Source: DASZIT01 sp963709665 (GTDB lineage: Bacteria > Actinomycetota > Acidimicrobiia > Acidimicrobiales > RAAP-2). Taken from it: 64,000 nt of DNA. Below, one piece after another: positions 1-8,331 of this stretch; the first letter of the stretch is position 1; every line of letters starts with the position of its first letter. A program made the position numbers and the translations under genes. The stretch spans positions 744,001 to 808,000 of the forward strand of contig CAVPWU010000002.1 of assembly GCA_963709665.1 (NCBI GenBank), in the 5' to 3' direction. The notes under the pieces are model-generated. The model saw nothing but the letters and a program-made list of their open reading frames with translations, was not told the origin of the DNA and ran no database searches.

Positions 1-2
1 GG

Positions 3-642
3 TACACAATTGCCTTCCATGAGTTTCTCCGAGCTATAATTTTCGGCGATAACTTCTACTACGATCCTGAATCATCGCCTGCCGCAAATGTGTATGAGCT
101 GTCATCTCCAGATGGAGGTGAGCATTTCTTGACGCTAGCCATATTGAACTTCGTTCAATCGATCTCGGAGTCGCGGGTTGGTGATAGCGGTTTCGTTGAT
201 ATTTCTGAGGTCTTCGACTTCGCTCAGGGCTGCGGGTTTGATCGCTCGCGAAATTGAGGAGGCTTTGACTAGGTCTATTTCTAAGGGAATGTTAGAATCA
301 ACGTTTTCGGGTGAATCAAGCTTCATCGGCACTCGAGTCCGAATCACCCAAGTGGGTTCATACACTTCTCAGCGATTGGTAAACACTTTCGTCTACTCCG
401 ACGCCATCGTTGTAGATACCCCGATCGTGGACCGTGCGTGGCGAGCGATGATCAAGGATGCCCGAACTATCGATACTCGTGTCGCTCGTGTGGAGGCATT
501 TGTCGGCTACCTAGACGAGCAATGGGAGGCTGTGGGAGAGAGAATCTCTGGCGTTGAGTGGAGCGCTCATAGTGATGCCATACGAGAAGACATTGGGAGA
601 ATCGGGTCGAGCATCGCTCGAGCGGCCAGACGTCCGAAGTAA
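3..642 (+). pseudogene. Frameshifted 3' end of an unidentified gene (winged-helix-like C-terminus), cut by window edge
   Basis: An open frame runs in from the window edge and ends at a stop at 255-257. A second frame, open from at least 178, carries on to a stop at 640-642. The two overlap at about 240-257, and joining them there gives one continuous helix-rich protein (...VFDFAQGCGFD / REIEEALTRSI...). One single-base indel therefore probably splits one gene. The joined tail looks like a regulator-type winged helix (DISEVFDFA...REIEEALTRSISKG) followed by a conserved-looking GSYTSQRLVNTFVYSDAIVV DTPI segment. I associate such tails with large P-loop NTPase-like proteins, but this is a weak inference because the diagnostic N-terminus is outside the window. 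Base composition is clearly more AT-rich than the rest of the window, consistent with acquired DNA at the element's interior side. Confidence 0.45.
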
Positions 643-982
643 TTGGGTCAGGGTGCGCACTCTGTAACACAGCACCCTCAAACTGCATCATCTCACTGCT
701 GGTCCTCATCACGCCGTGATCGTGCTTTCGAATGGTCTGCCATCTCGACTTGCCGAACCGTGTTCCCAGGCAGTACATCCACAACAACCCACACACCACC
801 CACCCACCACCGGCAGGATCGGTCAAGGCCGGCGCAGCCGCCCGAAGGGGCAGCCTTGACGGATCCGGGCACCGTCACCGAGGGACAATGGACGAGGTCG
901 GCGGCCAGCCGACCTGCGAGCCACTCCCCCGGACCCGAATTCGGTCCTTGACGAGTAGTCGCATCCATGCGACCATGACCTC
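643..982. other. Intergenic stretch without a convincing gene
   Basis: About 340 bp between the AT-richer broken gene and the next coding region. It moves from moderate GC to the high GC of the rest of the window. A weak hairpin can be drawn at 651-677 (GGGTG...CACCC with an inner CTGT/ACAG stem) just after the upstream stop. There is no T-tract, so a terminator role is only possible. The C/A-rich run at about 780-815 has no coding character. No promoter can be assigned. Confidence 0.4.
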
Positions 983-1417
983 GTGGCCGGCTCCCCCGAC
1001 TTCCGCACCGACAAGAGCGAAAGCACCGAGGGCCGGGGCCTGGCCGCTGGCCGGTGGCGTGGGTTCCACTACCGCCTCCCCGATGACGTAGCCGCCGAGG
1101 CCTTCTCCCAACCCGGCCAGTCGACCGAGGACCTCGACCCCGACATCCGTGACGACATCGCCGAGGGGGCCCTCGAGGAGTCCGAGCTGATCGGCTTCTG
1201 GGTGGCCTGGCACCTGGCCGGTGGGTTCGCCGCCCTCGAGCGGGGCGGGTGGCACCGGGCCACCATCTTCCGGAAGGTCCGCCGCTTCCGGGCCGCCTTC
1301 GGCGTCCACCCCGACGAGTACTCCTTCCCCTGGATCCAGCTCGACCTCGACGCCGCCTGGTCCGACCAGCTCTCCCGTCGTCTCCAATCCGCCCGTACCG
1401 CCCGCCCCTCGGACTGA
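983..1417 (+). CDS. Hypothetical protein (144 aa) of the integrative element
   Basis: A GTG-initiated frame with normal high-GC third-position bias; the preceding in-frame stop is at 956-958, which confines the start. The protein is acidic and soluble, with no signal peptide or membrane segment. A central amphipathic part (EESELIGFWVAWHLAGGFAA) is followed by a basic patch (RATIFRKVRRFRAAFGVHP) that could be a helix-turn-helix-like DNA-binding region. I do not recognise the family. It lies directly upstream of the replication-initiator-like gene and the recombinase, in the same direction, so it is probably an accessory gene of the same integrated element (control or replication). It is the only gene of the element's right end that appears intact. 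Confidence 0.55.
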   Translation: MAGSPDFRTDKSESTEGRGLAAGRWRGFHYRLPDDVAAEAFSQPGQSTEDLDPDIRDDIAEGALEESELIGFWVAWHLAGGFAALERGGWHRATIFRKVRRFRAAFGVHPDEYSFPWIQLDLDAAWSDQLSRRLQSARTARPSD

Positions 1418-1425
1418 GCCCCGCC

Positions 1426-2556
1426 ATGACCTGCCCCGACCACAAGCCCCACCGGCTAGTCGCAGATTCGCATCTACGGCCTCCGATCCGTATGACCACC
1501 GAGGGACCCCTGCGGGAGCTCGCCTCCGGTATCGACGCCCTCTACCTATCGGCCCGGACACGATCTCCCCGCACCCTTCGTGGAGCACCTCGAGGACTGC
1601 CGGCAGTGGGCCGCCGAAGCCCGCCGCCCGGCCCCGTGCCAGATCGGGGATACCACCTTCGGCATCGCCGCCCACGGCTGGGGGAAGTACCGCTTCTGCC
1701 TCGACCACGCCACGGCCCGGCTCGGGTTCTCGACCAGCCGCCACCTCCCCACCGTCCGGATCCAGCCCCGGGCCGAGTACCTCCACGCCGTGGGCCCCAC
1801 CCAGGCCGTCACCTCGTTCCGGTCGCTCCTCGGGCCCGACCTCGGCGACATCCGTTTCGGCGGTCAGCCGGGTCGACCTCTTCGCCGACTGGCAGGGCTG
1901 GTCGGCGAACGTCGACGACGGACCCCGCTTCGTCTGCCGGGCCGACACCCGCCGCACCTACGAGGTGGCCGGGGCACTGACCGGCTTCGAGTTCGGGACC
2001 CGCAAGACCAAGACCCTCTCCGCCCGCCTCTACGACAAGACCGCCGACATCGCAGCCAAGGGCACCGGCTGGTGGCCCGAGGTATGGGGCGACCGGTACC
2101 GATCGGGGGAGCCGGTCCACCGGCTCGAGTTCGAGATCGGCCGTCAGGGCCTGGTCGAGTTCGACCTCGATACCCCCGCCCAGGTGCTGCGCAGCCGCCG
2201 GCGACCTGTGGACCTACGCCACCGGCCAGTGGTTGACTTCCGCTCCCCCACCGCCGACCGCACCCGGTCCCGGTGGCCATCGGCCCCCGAGTGGCACCAG
2301 GTCCGCCGGGCCTCCCTGGCCCACCGGGCCGTCGGCATCGACCGGCTCCGCACCGCCCAGCGGACCAGCTCCATCGCCCGGCTGATGCCGGGGCTCACCG
2401 GCTACCTGGCCTCCTTCGGCGCCCTGGTCGGCACCCGACGACATCGATGACACCGTCGCCGCCGTCGGGCATCATCTTCAGGACTACGAGATCGTCAGCC
2501 GCACGCCGTTCGCCGACCGGGTCGAGCGCCGCCGCACCGAGCAGGAGCTCCGGTGA
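1426..2556 (+). pseudogene. Replication-initiator-like protein, multiply frameshifted
   Basis: Coding character moves repeatedly between frames. The start (ATG 1426 or 1492) leads to GIDALYLS; an indel at about 1555-1575 gives HDLPAPFVEHLEDCRQWAAE; another at about 1855 gives VSRVDLFADWQGWS through YDKTADIAAKG and RLEFEIGRQG; a short segment in another frame at about 2190-2235 reads GDLWTYATGQWLT; the frame then returns, and a last shift at about 2435 gives a terminal DDIDDTVAAV...ERRRTEQELR ending at TGA 2554-2556. The VDLFAD and LYDKT segments match what I know of plasmid/phage rolling-circle-type or Rep-like initiators in actinobacterial integrative elements. Total length is a multiple of three, so the indels cancel overall. 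As written it cannot give a full protein; either it has decayed or the sequence carries errors. Confidence 0.6.
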
Positions 2557-2924
2557 GCGACGGCACCCCCGACTACGCCCGGGTGGCTGCCGTGCTGGTG
2601 TCGATTGGGCTGCGCATGGTGGACGAGCGAGTGGAGGAGCGAGACGATGTTGACGGTGGCCTACTGCCGGGTCTCGACCGAGGAACAGGCGGCGGAGGGG
2701 TTCTCGATCGAGGGCCAGGCGGAGAAGCTCCGTGTCTACGCCGAGCTCCACGACCTGGGCGAGGTGACGGTCATCGCCGATCCGGGCAAGTCCGGCAAGA
2801 ACCTCGAACGGCCCGGGCTGCAGCAGCTCCTCCACATGGTGGAGCAGGGCCACGTCGCCAACGTGCTCACCTGGCGCCTCGACCGGCTGTCACGGAACCT
2901 GAGCGACCTCATCCTGCTGGCTGA
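2553..2924 (+). CDS. Possible small ORF overlapping the recombinase start
   Basis: A GTG start overlaps the stop of the replication-initiator-like gene in a GTGA arrangement, typical of translational coupling. The first ~31 codons (MSDGTPDYARVAAVLVSIGL, then RMVDERVEERD) look like a genuine short helical protein. After about 2650 the frame runs antiparallel to nothing useful and through the out-of-frame recombinase gene, becoming Gly-rich. The real gene is probably only ~35 codons, with its stop lost by an indel near the recombinase start. Function unknown. Confidence 0.25.
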   Translation: MSDGTPDYARVAAVLVSIGLRMVDERVEERDDVDGGLLPGLDRGTGGGGVLDRGPGGEAPCLRRAPRPGRGDGHRRSGQVRQEPRTARAAAAPPHGGAGPRRQRAHLAPRPAVTEPERPHPAG

Positions 2925-4079
2925 CCAGTTCGGCCAGAAGGGCGTCGCCCTCCACTCCTTCACCGAGAAGATCGACCTGTCCTCGGCGACGGGCCGGATG
3001 TTCTACAACATCCTCGGCTCCTTCGCTCAGTTCTACCGGGAGCAGCTGGCGGAGAACGTCCGCATGGGCATGCAGCAGGCGGTCCGCGAGGGCAAGTGGA
3101 TCAACCGGCCGAAGACCGGCTACGACCTCGTCGACGGCGAGCTGGTGCCCAACGAGATGGCCCCGGTCATCCGACGCATCTTTACCCTGAGGGCCGATGG
3201 CGCCAGCCACGCGCAGGATCGCCGAGGCCACCGGCGTCAACCACTCGACCGTCCTCGGCATCCTGGGCTCCCGGATCTACCTCGGCGAGGTCCTCCACAA
3301 CGGCGAGTGGTTCCCGGGCCTCCACGAGCCGATCATCGCCGAGACGGACTTCACCGCCGCCCACCGGGGGCGGATCAAGGGCCGCCGTAAGGGCAGGGAC
3401 CTCCTGTCGGGCAAGGTCCGCTGCGGGCTCTGCCAACGCCTCATGGCCCTCGACGAGAACGGCCAGGGACGGCGGATGTACCGCTGCAAGCACCGAGGCC
3501 AGGGCTGTGCGCAGCCTCGTCGGACCAACGAGGGGCTCCTCCGGGCTGCCGTGTTGGGGTTGCGGCTCATCAGCGACGACGAGGGACTCCGGCATGGCCA
3601 TTCGTCGGGAGCTCGAGCAGGCCCGCACGCCGGCCCCCCGGGCCGGCGGAGGGCCGGCTCGCCGCCTCACGCACGCGGTGGACGAGCTCGAGACCCAACG
3701 CCGGAAACTGCTGCGCCTCTACTACGACGACCAGATCGGAGCCGATCTGTTCGCCGAGGAGGAAGCGCGCCTCGCCCTGGCCATCGAGGCTGCTCGCACC
3801 GAGACGGCCGCCGAACAGGCGGAGGCTGAACGGGCCGACGACGTCAGCCGCAAGTTCGAGCAGGTGGCCCGGCAGCTGGCCGATCTGGACATCGATCGGG
3901 CCTGGGCGGAGGCCACCGAGTCGGAGCGCCGGGTCCTGATCGACGAGCTGGTGGAGTGTGTCACCGTGCTCCCCGACCACCTCGAGGTGACGGTGGCCGG
4001 AGCTCCCCGGCTGAATGTCCTGTTCAGCGAGGTGGGACTCAAAGAGTCGCAGAAGAATGGTGTCGGAGGGGGGACTTGA
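2647..4079 (+). pseudogene. Large serine recombinase (site-specific integrase), frameshifted
   Basis: The start ATG 2647 has GGAGG upstream. The N-terminal resolvase domain (about residues 1-150) carries the catalytic serine motif YCRVSTEEQ and the conserved LDRLSRNLSDL and FYNILGSFAQFYREQ segments. The recombinase domain follows (HSTVLGILGSRIYLGEVLHN), then a zinc-ribbon (CGLCQRLMA...YRCKHRG) and a C-terminal coiled-coil region (about 3600-4000) as in large serine integrases. Two indels split it: one at about 3212-3220 (before RRIAEATGVNHS) and one at about 3590-3600 (before MAIRRELEQAR); the length is not a multiple of three. The last codons run into the tRNA-Leu 3' end, which places it at the element boundary and suggests it catalysed integration there. 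In this sequence it would be inactive unless the indels are errors. Confidence 0.8.
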
Positions 4080-4100
4080 ACCCCCACGCCCTTGCGGGCA
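4058..4100. other. Probable attachment site (tRNA-Leu 3' half) of the integrated element
   Basis: The recombinase stop codon (4077-4079) lies inside the tRNA-Leu gene and the tRNA is complete, the usual geometry where an integrase gene abuts an attachment site and the tRNA end is restored. The exact crossover core cannot be fixed because the other copy would be at the element's far end, left of this window. No second copy of the tRNA 3' segment is visible in positions 1-4050. Confidence 0.45.
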
Positions 4101-4144
4101 CTAGCCCCTCAAGCTAGCGCGTCTGCCTATTCCGCCACTCCGAC
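4058..4144 (-). tRNA. tRNA-Leu (anticodon GAG)
   Basis: The minus strand folds as a class II tRNA: acceptor stem GTCGGAG (4144-4138) with CTCCGAC (4068-4062), anticodon arm CTAGC-TTGAGGG-GCTAG giving anticodon GAG, a long variable arm (GTGCCCGCAAGGGCGT), and T arm GGGGG-TTCAAGT-CCCCC. The discriminator A and an encoded CCA are at 4061-4058. It reads CUU/CUC leucine codons. The 3' end is overlapped by the 3' end of the serine recombinase gene on the other strand. Confidence 0.93.
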
Positions 4145-4258
4145 GAGCGACGCCGATGCTGCCATCGGGCGAACAGGCATGGTAGCGCGCCCCACCGCTC
4201 CCTCCGACCGGATCGGAGGCCGCTCCCCCCGATCCGCCGTGGCGCCCGACCACCCCGC

Positions 4259-6046
4259 TCAGCTGGAGGCCGGGACCTTGGGGACCAGCGTCGACCACAG
4301 GGGGAGGTTCCAGAGCAGCCCGGACGTGGTCGGGTTGTAGGTGACGTTGGCCAGCTGCACCCCGTTGGCCACTAGCGCCGGCTCCTCGAAGAGAGGCAGC
4401 GCCACCATCTGGTCCCACAGCACGTCGTCGATCTGGTCGTAGACGGCGTCCCCGGTGACCGGGTTCAGGTCCCGGGCGGCCTGGTCGAACTGCTGGTCGA
4501 CGTCCGGATCGTCGAAGTTGCTCCAGTCGGACGATCCGTTGGTCCCCGTGGCCCCGAGCTCGTGGGAGTACCAGCCCACCGTCGGGGTCAGGTAGGGGCT
4601 GCTGGTCCGGGTGACCAGGGCCAGGTCGTAGCCGTCCGAATCCGCCAGCTGGGCCAGGCCGGCGGTGCCCGCCGCCGACACCTCCACCACCGAGATGCCC
4701 GCCGCCTGGAGCTGGTCGGTCACCGCCTCGGCCACCTGGGTCATCCACGGGTTCCCGGTCTCGACGGCCAGTCGGACCACCAGTGGGCTGCCGGTGGCGT
4801 CCACGTACTGCCCGCCGCCGCCTTTGTGGAAGCCGATGCTGGCCAGCAGGCGGTCGACGGCGGCCGGGTCGCTGGTGTCGTACTCGGAGGCCGCCGAGGA
4901 CGCCGCGTAGGGTTGCTGGGTGGGCACGGCCAGATGGTCCTCGAGGATGTCGAGGTCGGGGTCGATGCCCCCGAAGGTCTCGGCCAGCAGCGAGGTCCGG
5001 TCGATGGCGTGGGCGATGGCCTGGCGGACCACCAGCTGGGAGGTGGTGGGCGCGGTGGTGTTGAACTCCAGCTGGAGGAACGAGAGCGACGACTTCACCG
5101 TGCTCTCGGTGTTGGGGAGCCCGGAGACGGATGCCAGGGTCCGGAGGTTGAAGGTCGCCGGTTGGGCCACCCCCCGGTTGCTGCCCGCCATCCCCTTGAC
5201 CCAGGTGGCCGGCGTCCCCGAGCCGGCTACCTCGACGTCCACCGTGGCCAGGGACGCCTTGCTCCCCCACCACCTCGGGTTCCGCACCAGCACCGCCTGG
5301 GTGGAGGAGGCGGACTGCAGCAGGTAGGGCCCCGCCGAGAGGTCGACCGCCGGATCGAAGGTGTCGAACCCGTGGTTCCAACCCACCTTCTCGGCCACGT
5401 GGGCGGGCACCATGCCGCTGAACAGCAGCCGCCAGTCGGTGAACGGCGTGGAGAACGTCACCGTCACCGTCTTGCCGTCCTGGCTGCCGGTCACCGAGGC
5501 GATGTCCCGGTAGCCGAGGGTGCTGGCCACCTGGTCGGCCTGTCGGTCGACATCGGACCCGTCACCCCGCTGGGACTTCCAGGCGTAGATGAAGTCCTCG
5601 GCCGTGACCGGCACCCCGTCGGACCACACCGCCTTGGGGTCGATCTGGTACTGGATGGTCAGGGGGGTGGTGGAGGTCACCTCCACGCTCTGGAGCAGGT
5701 CGCCGTTGAGCGTGGGTACCAGGGTGGGGGTGATGGTGAAGGCGCTGGGGAGCACGTTCAGCAGCAGGGTGGGGGTCGACGAGTCGGCGCCCGCCGGGGT
5801 CCGGGGGTTGAACCCACTCCACGGCTGGTCGACGTCGACGCTGGCCGTCCCCCCGGTGGTGGCGGTGAGGTCCGAGACGATCGGCTCGTCCACCTCGCTG
5901 ATCCGGTGGGCCCCCACGTGGTCGACGGTGGCCACGATGAGGATCACCGCGATGATCACCAGGGGCAGGGTCCACCGGGCCCGACGCTCGGCCCAGAAGG
6001 TGGCCAACCGGCCGCGGCGCCCGTCCTCGGCGCCCTCCGGGCTCAC
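4259..6046 (-). CDS. Family 5 (peptide/nickel-type) extracellular solute-binding protein, membrane-anchored
   Basis: A 595-residue protein. The start GTG (6046-6044) overlaps the secG stop as GTGA. After a short basic N-terminus (RRGRLATFWAERRARW) comes one hydrophobic segment (about residues 20-40, TLPLVIIAVILIVATV), which serves as a signal anchor rather than a lipobox. The body has SBP_bac_5 features: DGVPVTAEDFIYAWKSQ, TVTVTFSTPFTDWRLLFSGM, AGPYLL...RNPRWWG, VRQAIAHAIDRTSL, and a C-terminal LPLFEEPALVANG. It should bind an oligopeptide-like ligand outside the membrane. No permease or ATPase genes are adjacent; the full importer is 32 kb away with its own SBP. The coupling to secG may only reflect operon tail position. 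Function beyond the family is not assignable. Confidence 0.8.
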   Translation of the reverse strand: MSPEGAEDGRRGRLATFWAERRARWTLPLVIIAVILIVATVDHVGAHRISEVDEPIVSDLTATTGGTASVDVDQPWSGFNPRTPAGADSSTPTLLLNVLPSAFTITPTLVPTLNGDLLQSVEVTSTTPLTIQYQIDPKAVWSDGVPVTAEDFIYAWKSQRGDGSDVDRQADQVASTLGYRDIASVTGSQDGKTVTVTFSTPFTDWRLLFSGMVPAHVAEKVGWNHGFDTFDPAVDLSAGPYLLQSASSTQAVLVRNPRWWGSKASLATVDVEVAGSGTPATWVKGMAGSNRGVAQPATFNLRTLASVSGLPNTESTVKSSLSFLQLEFNTTAPTTSQLVVRQAIAHAIDRTSLLAETFGGIDPDLDILEDHLAVPTQQPYAASSAASEYDTSDPAAVDRLLASIGFHKGGGGQYVDATGSPLVVRLAVETGNPWMTQVAEAVTDQLQAAGISVVEVSAAGTAGLAQLADSDGYDLALVTRTSSPYLTPTVGWYSHELGATGTNGSSDWSNFDDPDVDQQFDQAARDLNPVTGDAVYDQIDDVLWDQMVALPLFEEPALVANGVQLANVTYNPTTSGLLWNLPLWSTLVPKVPASS

Positions 6047-6273
6047 TTCAGGCGCAGCAGGAGGATGATGTTGCTGAAGCCGAAGATCACCGCCACCGTG
6101 ATGGTGATCCGGTCGAGGTTCTTCTCCACCACGGTGGAGCCGGCCGCCGCTGAGCCCACCGAACCACCGAACATGTCGGAGAGCCCGCCGCCCTTGCCGC
6201 TGTGCATCAGGACGAGGAAGATCAACGTCAGGCACGACAGGATCTGGATTCCGACGATGATGGCAGTGAGCAC
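6043..6273 (-). CDS. secG: Preprotein translocase subunit SecG
   Basis: A 76-residue protein with two membrane helices (about residues 4-22 and 55-74) separated by a Gly-rich cytoplasmic loop containing the family hallmark LVLMHSGKGGGLSDMFGG. SecG is the accessory third subunit of the SecYEG channel and assists SecA-driven export. Start GTG at 6273 has an AGAAGGAAG Shine-Dalgarno about 6 nt upstream. It closes the gap-pgk-tpiA-secG series, an order conserved in actinobacteria, 45 bp after tpiA, and its stop overlaps the start of the solute-binding protein gene. Confidence 0.93.
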   Translation of the reverse strand: MLTAIIVGIQILSCLTLIFLVLMHSGKGGGLSDMFGGSVGSAAAGSTVVEKNLDRITITVAVIFGFSNIILLLRLK

Positions 6274-6318
6274 GGGCTCTTCCTTCTCGGGTTCAGGCCG
6301 ACGGCAAGGCTAGCAAAG

Positions 6319-7113
6319 TCACCGGTCGGTCCCGTCGGCAGCCTGCACGATGGCCACGAAGGTGGCGGCGTCGAGGCTGGCGCCCCCCACCAGGGCCCCG
6401 TCGACATCCGCTCCGGCCAGCAGCTCCGCGGTGTTGTCGGCGTTCACCGACCCCCCGTACTGGATCCGCAGGGTGGCGGCCGGCCCGTCGCCGGCGGTGC
6501 CCGCCACCACCTCCCGGATCCAGGCCCCGGCCTCCTGGGCGTCCTCCGGGGAGGCCGCCTCGCCGGTGCCGATGGCCCAGATCGGCTCGTAGGCCACCAC
6601 CAGGGAGGCCACCGCCTCCGGGGCCAGCCCGCCGATGGCCGCCTCCACCTGGCCGGCCAGCCGCTCCCGGGTCTGGCCCTCCGACCGCTCGTCGAGGGTC
6701 TCGCCGACGCAGACGATCGGCGTCATGCCGTTCCGGAGGACGGCCCGGAGCTTGGCCGCCACCACCTCGTCCGTCTCGCCGAAGAGGCGCCGGCGCTCCG
6801 AGTGGCCCACGATGACGTACTGCACGTGGAGCTTGGCCAGCATCAGCGGGCTCACCTCCCCGGTGAACGCCCCGCTGTCCTCCACCGCGCAGTTCTGGGC
6901 CCCCAGCGCCGCCGGGATCCCCTCCGCCTCCAGCACGGTCTGCACCGAGCGCAGGTCGGTGAAGGGCGGGTGGACGGAGACCTCCACCGCCGCGGCGTAC
7001 GACGGGGCGAGCCGGAGGCCGAGGTCACGGGCGGCGTGGATGGCCTCGAAGTGGTCGAGGTTCATCTTCCAGTTGCCGCTGACCAGGGGTCGGCGACGGG
7101 CGCCCCCGCTCAC
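6319..7113 (-). CDS. tpiA: Triosephosphate isomerase
   Basis: A 264-residue cytosolic enzyme interconverting dihydroxyacetone phosphate and glyceraldehyde 3-phosphate. Catalytic residues are visible: Lys in SGNWKMN, His in VGHSERRRLFGE, Glu in VAYEPIWAIGTG, and the phosphate-binding YGGSVN and DGALVGGASL at the C-terminus. Length is normal for the family. The frame stays open far upstream, but the start is taken as GTG 7113, which overlaps the pgk stop (GTGA) and places the catalytic GNWK near residue 13 as expected. Cotranscribed with gap and pgk. Confidence 0.96.
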   Translation of the reverse strand: MSGGARRRPLVSGNWKMNLDHFEAIHAARDLGLRLAPSYAAAVEVSVHPPFTDLRSVQTVLEAEGIPAALGAQNCAVEDSGAFTGEVSPLMLAKLHVQYVIVGHSERRRLFGETDEVVAAKLRAVLRNGMTPIVCVGETLDERSEGQTRERLAGQVEAAIGGLAPEAVASLVVAYEPIWAIGTGEAASPEDAQEAGAWIREVVAGTAGDGPAATLRIQYGGSVNADNTAELLAGADVDGALVGGASLDAATFVAIVQAADGTDR

Positions 7114-8297
7114 CGGGCGGTCGAGTGCGGGGCGTTGGGCGCCCCCCGCAGCGCCGCCAGCCCCGGGAGGTCGCCGTGCTCGAGCAGCGACAGCGACGCC
7201 CCCCCGCCGGTGGAGATGAAGTCGATCCGGTCCTCGAGGCCCAGGGCGTCGACGGCGGCGGCGCTGTCGCCGCCCCCCACCACCGTGAAGCCGGCGCAGT
7301 CGGCCACCGCCCGGGCCACGCCGGTGGTCCCGGAGGCGAACCGGGTGTCCTCGAAGACCCCCATCGGGCCATTCCACAGGACGGTGCCGGCCCCGGCGAT
7401 CTCCCGGGCGTAGGCCTCGACGGTCTCCGGTCCGATGTCCAGTCCCATCCACCCGTCGGGCACGTCCCGGCCCACCGACCGGACCTCGCCGGCGCTGCAG
7501 TCACAGCCGAACGCCGCCCCCTCCTCGAGGGCCACGATGTCGGTGGGCAGCAGGATCCGACGGCCCGACTCCAGCAGGGCGGCGCAGTCGTCGAGGCGCT
7601 CGTGGTCGACCAGGGAGGCCCCGACCTGGTGGCCGGCGGCGGCCAAAAAGGTGAAGGCCATCCCCCCGCCCACCACCAGGGCGTCCACCCGGTCGAGGAG
7701 GGCGGTGAGCACGCCGAGCTTGTCGGCCACCTTGGCCCCGCCGACCACCGCCACGAACGGACGGTCCGGGGAGCCGAGGAGCACCCCCAGGGCTTCGATC
7801 TCCCGCTGGAGGAGGAACCCGGCGGCGCTGGGGAGCTCGGTGGGGGGACCCACCACCGAGGCGTGGTTCCGGTGGCAGACCCCGAAGGCGTCGTTGACGT
7901 AGGCGTCGTGGCCGTTGATCAGCTTGTCCACGAAGGCCGGGTCGTCGGAGGTCTCGCCGGCGTCGAACCGGAGGTTCTCGAGCAGCTGTACCTGGGGGGC
8001 CAGCTCGGCCAGGCGGTCCCGGACCGGGGCCATGTCCCAGCGGGCGTCCGGACACCCCTTGGGCCGTCCCAGGTGGGTGCAGGCGGTGACCTCGGCGCCG
8101 TGCTCGAGGAGGTAGTTGAGGGTGGGGAGGGCGGCCCGGATGCGGAAGTCGTCGGTGACGGTCGACGGCTCCCCCTCGCAGGGGCGCAGCGGCACGTTGA
8201 AGTCCACCCGGACCAGCACGCTGCTGCCGTGCAGTGGGGGGAGGTCGCCGAGGAGGGGCAGGCCCCGCAGTAACGGGTTGTCGTCGCTCTCGATCAT
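7110..8297 (-). CDS. pgk: Phosphoglycerate kinase
   Basis: A 395-residue glycolytic kinase converting 1,3-bisphosphoglycerate and ADP into 3-phosphoglycerate and ATP. The N-domain substrate motif VLVRVDFNVPL, THLGRPKG, VNDAFGVCHRNHAS, the C-domain VGGAKVADKLGVL, VVGGGMAFTFL, LWNGPMGVFE and the glycine-rich GGGDSAAAV nucleotide loop are all present. Length is typical. It lies 34 bp downstream of gap and its stop overlaps the tpiA start by 4 nt, so the three lower-glycolysis genes are translationally linked. Confidence 0.97.
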   Translation of the reverse strand: MIESDDNPLLRGLPLLGDLPPLHGSSVLVRVDFNVPLRPCEGEPSTVTDDFRIRAALPTLNYLLEHGAEVTACTHLGRPKGCPDARWDMAPVRDRLAELAPQVQLLENLRFDAGETSDDPAFVDKLINGHDAYVNDAFGVCHRNHASVVGPPTELPSAAGFLLQREIEALGVLLGSPDRPFVAVVGGAKVADKLGVLTALLDRVDALVVGGGMAFTFLAAAGHQVGASLVDHERLDDCAALLESGRRILLPTDIVALEEGAAFGCDCSAGEVRSVGRDVPDGWMGLDIGPETVEAYAREIAGAGTVLWNGPMGVFEDTRFASGTTGVARAVADCAGFTVVGGGDSAAAVDALGLEDRIDFISTGGGASLSLLEHGDLPGLAALRGAPNAPHSTAR

Positions 8298-8331
8298 CGT
8301 GTCCGCTCTCCAGCTCCCGGTCCGACGCCGC

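Noticed and set aside
651..677. Intrinsic terminator after the leftmost gene
   Set aside because: The stem is short and interrupted and there is no T-tract; kept only as a remark.
1069..1452. Minus-strand ORF opposite the 144-residue unknown gene
   Set aside because: Arg/Ser-rich antisense composition; the plus-strand frame has better codon bias and lies in line with the element's other genes.
4562..6313. Long plus-strand open frame antisense to the solute-binding protein
   Set aside because: Its sequence is Gly/His/Arg-rich without domains, and the minus strand has a full SBP with secG; high GC leaves antisense frames open.
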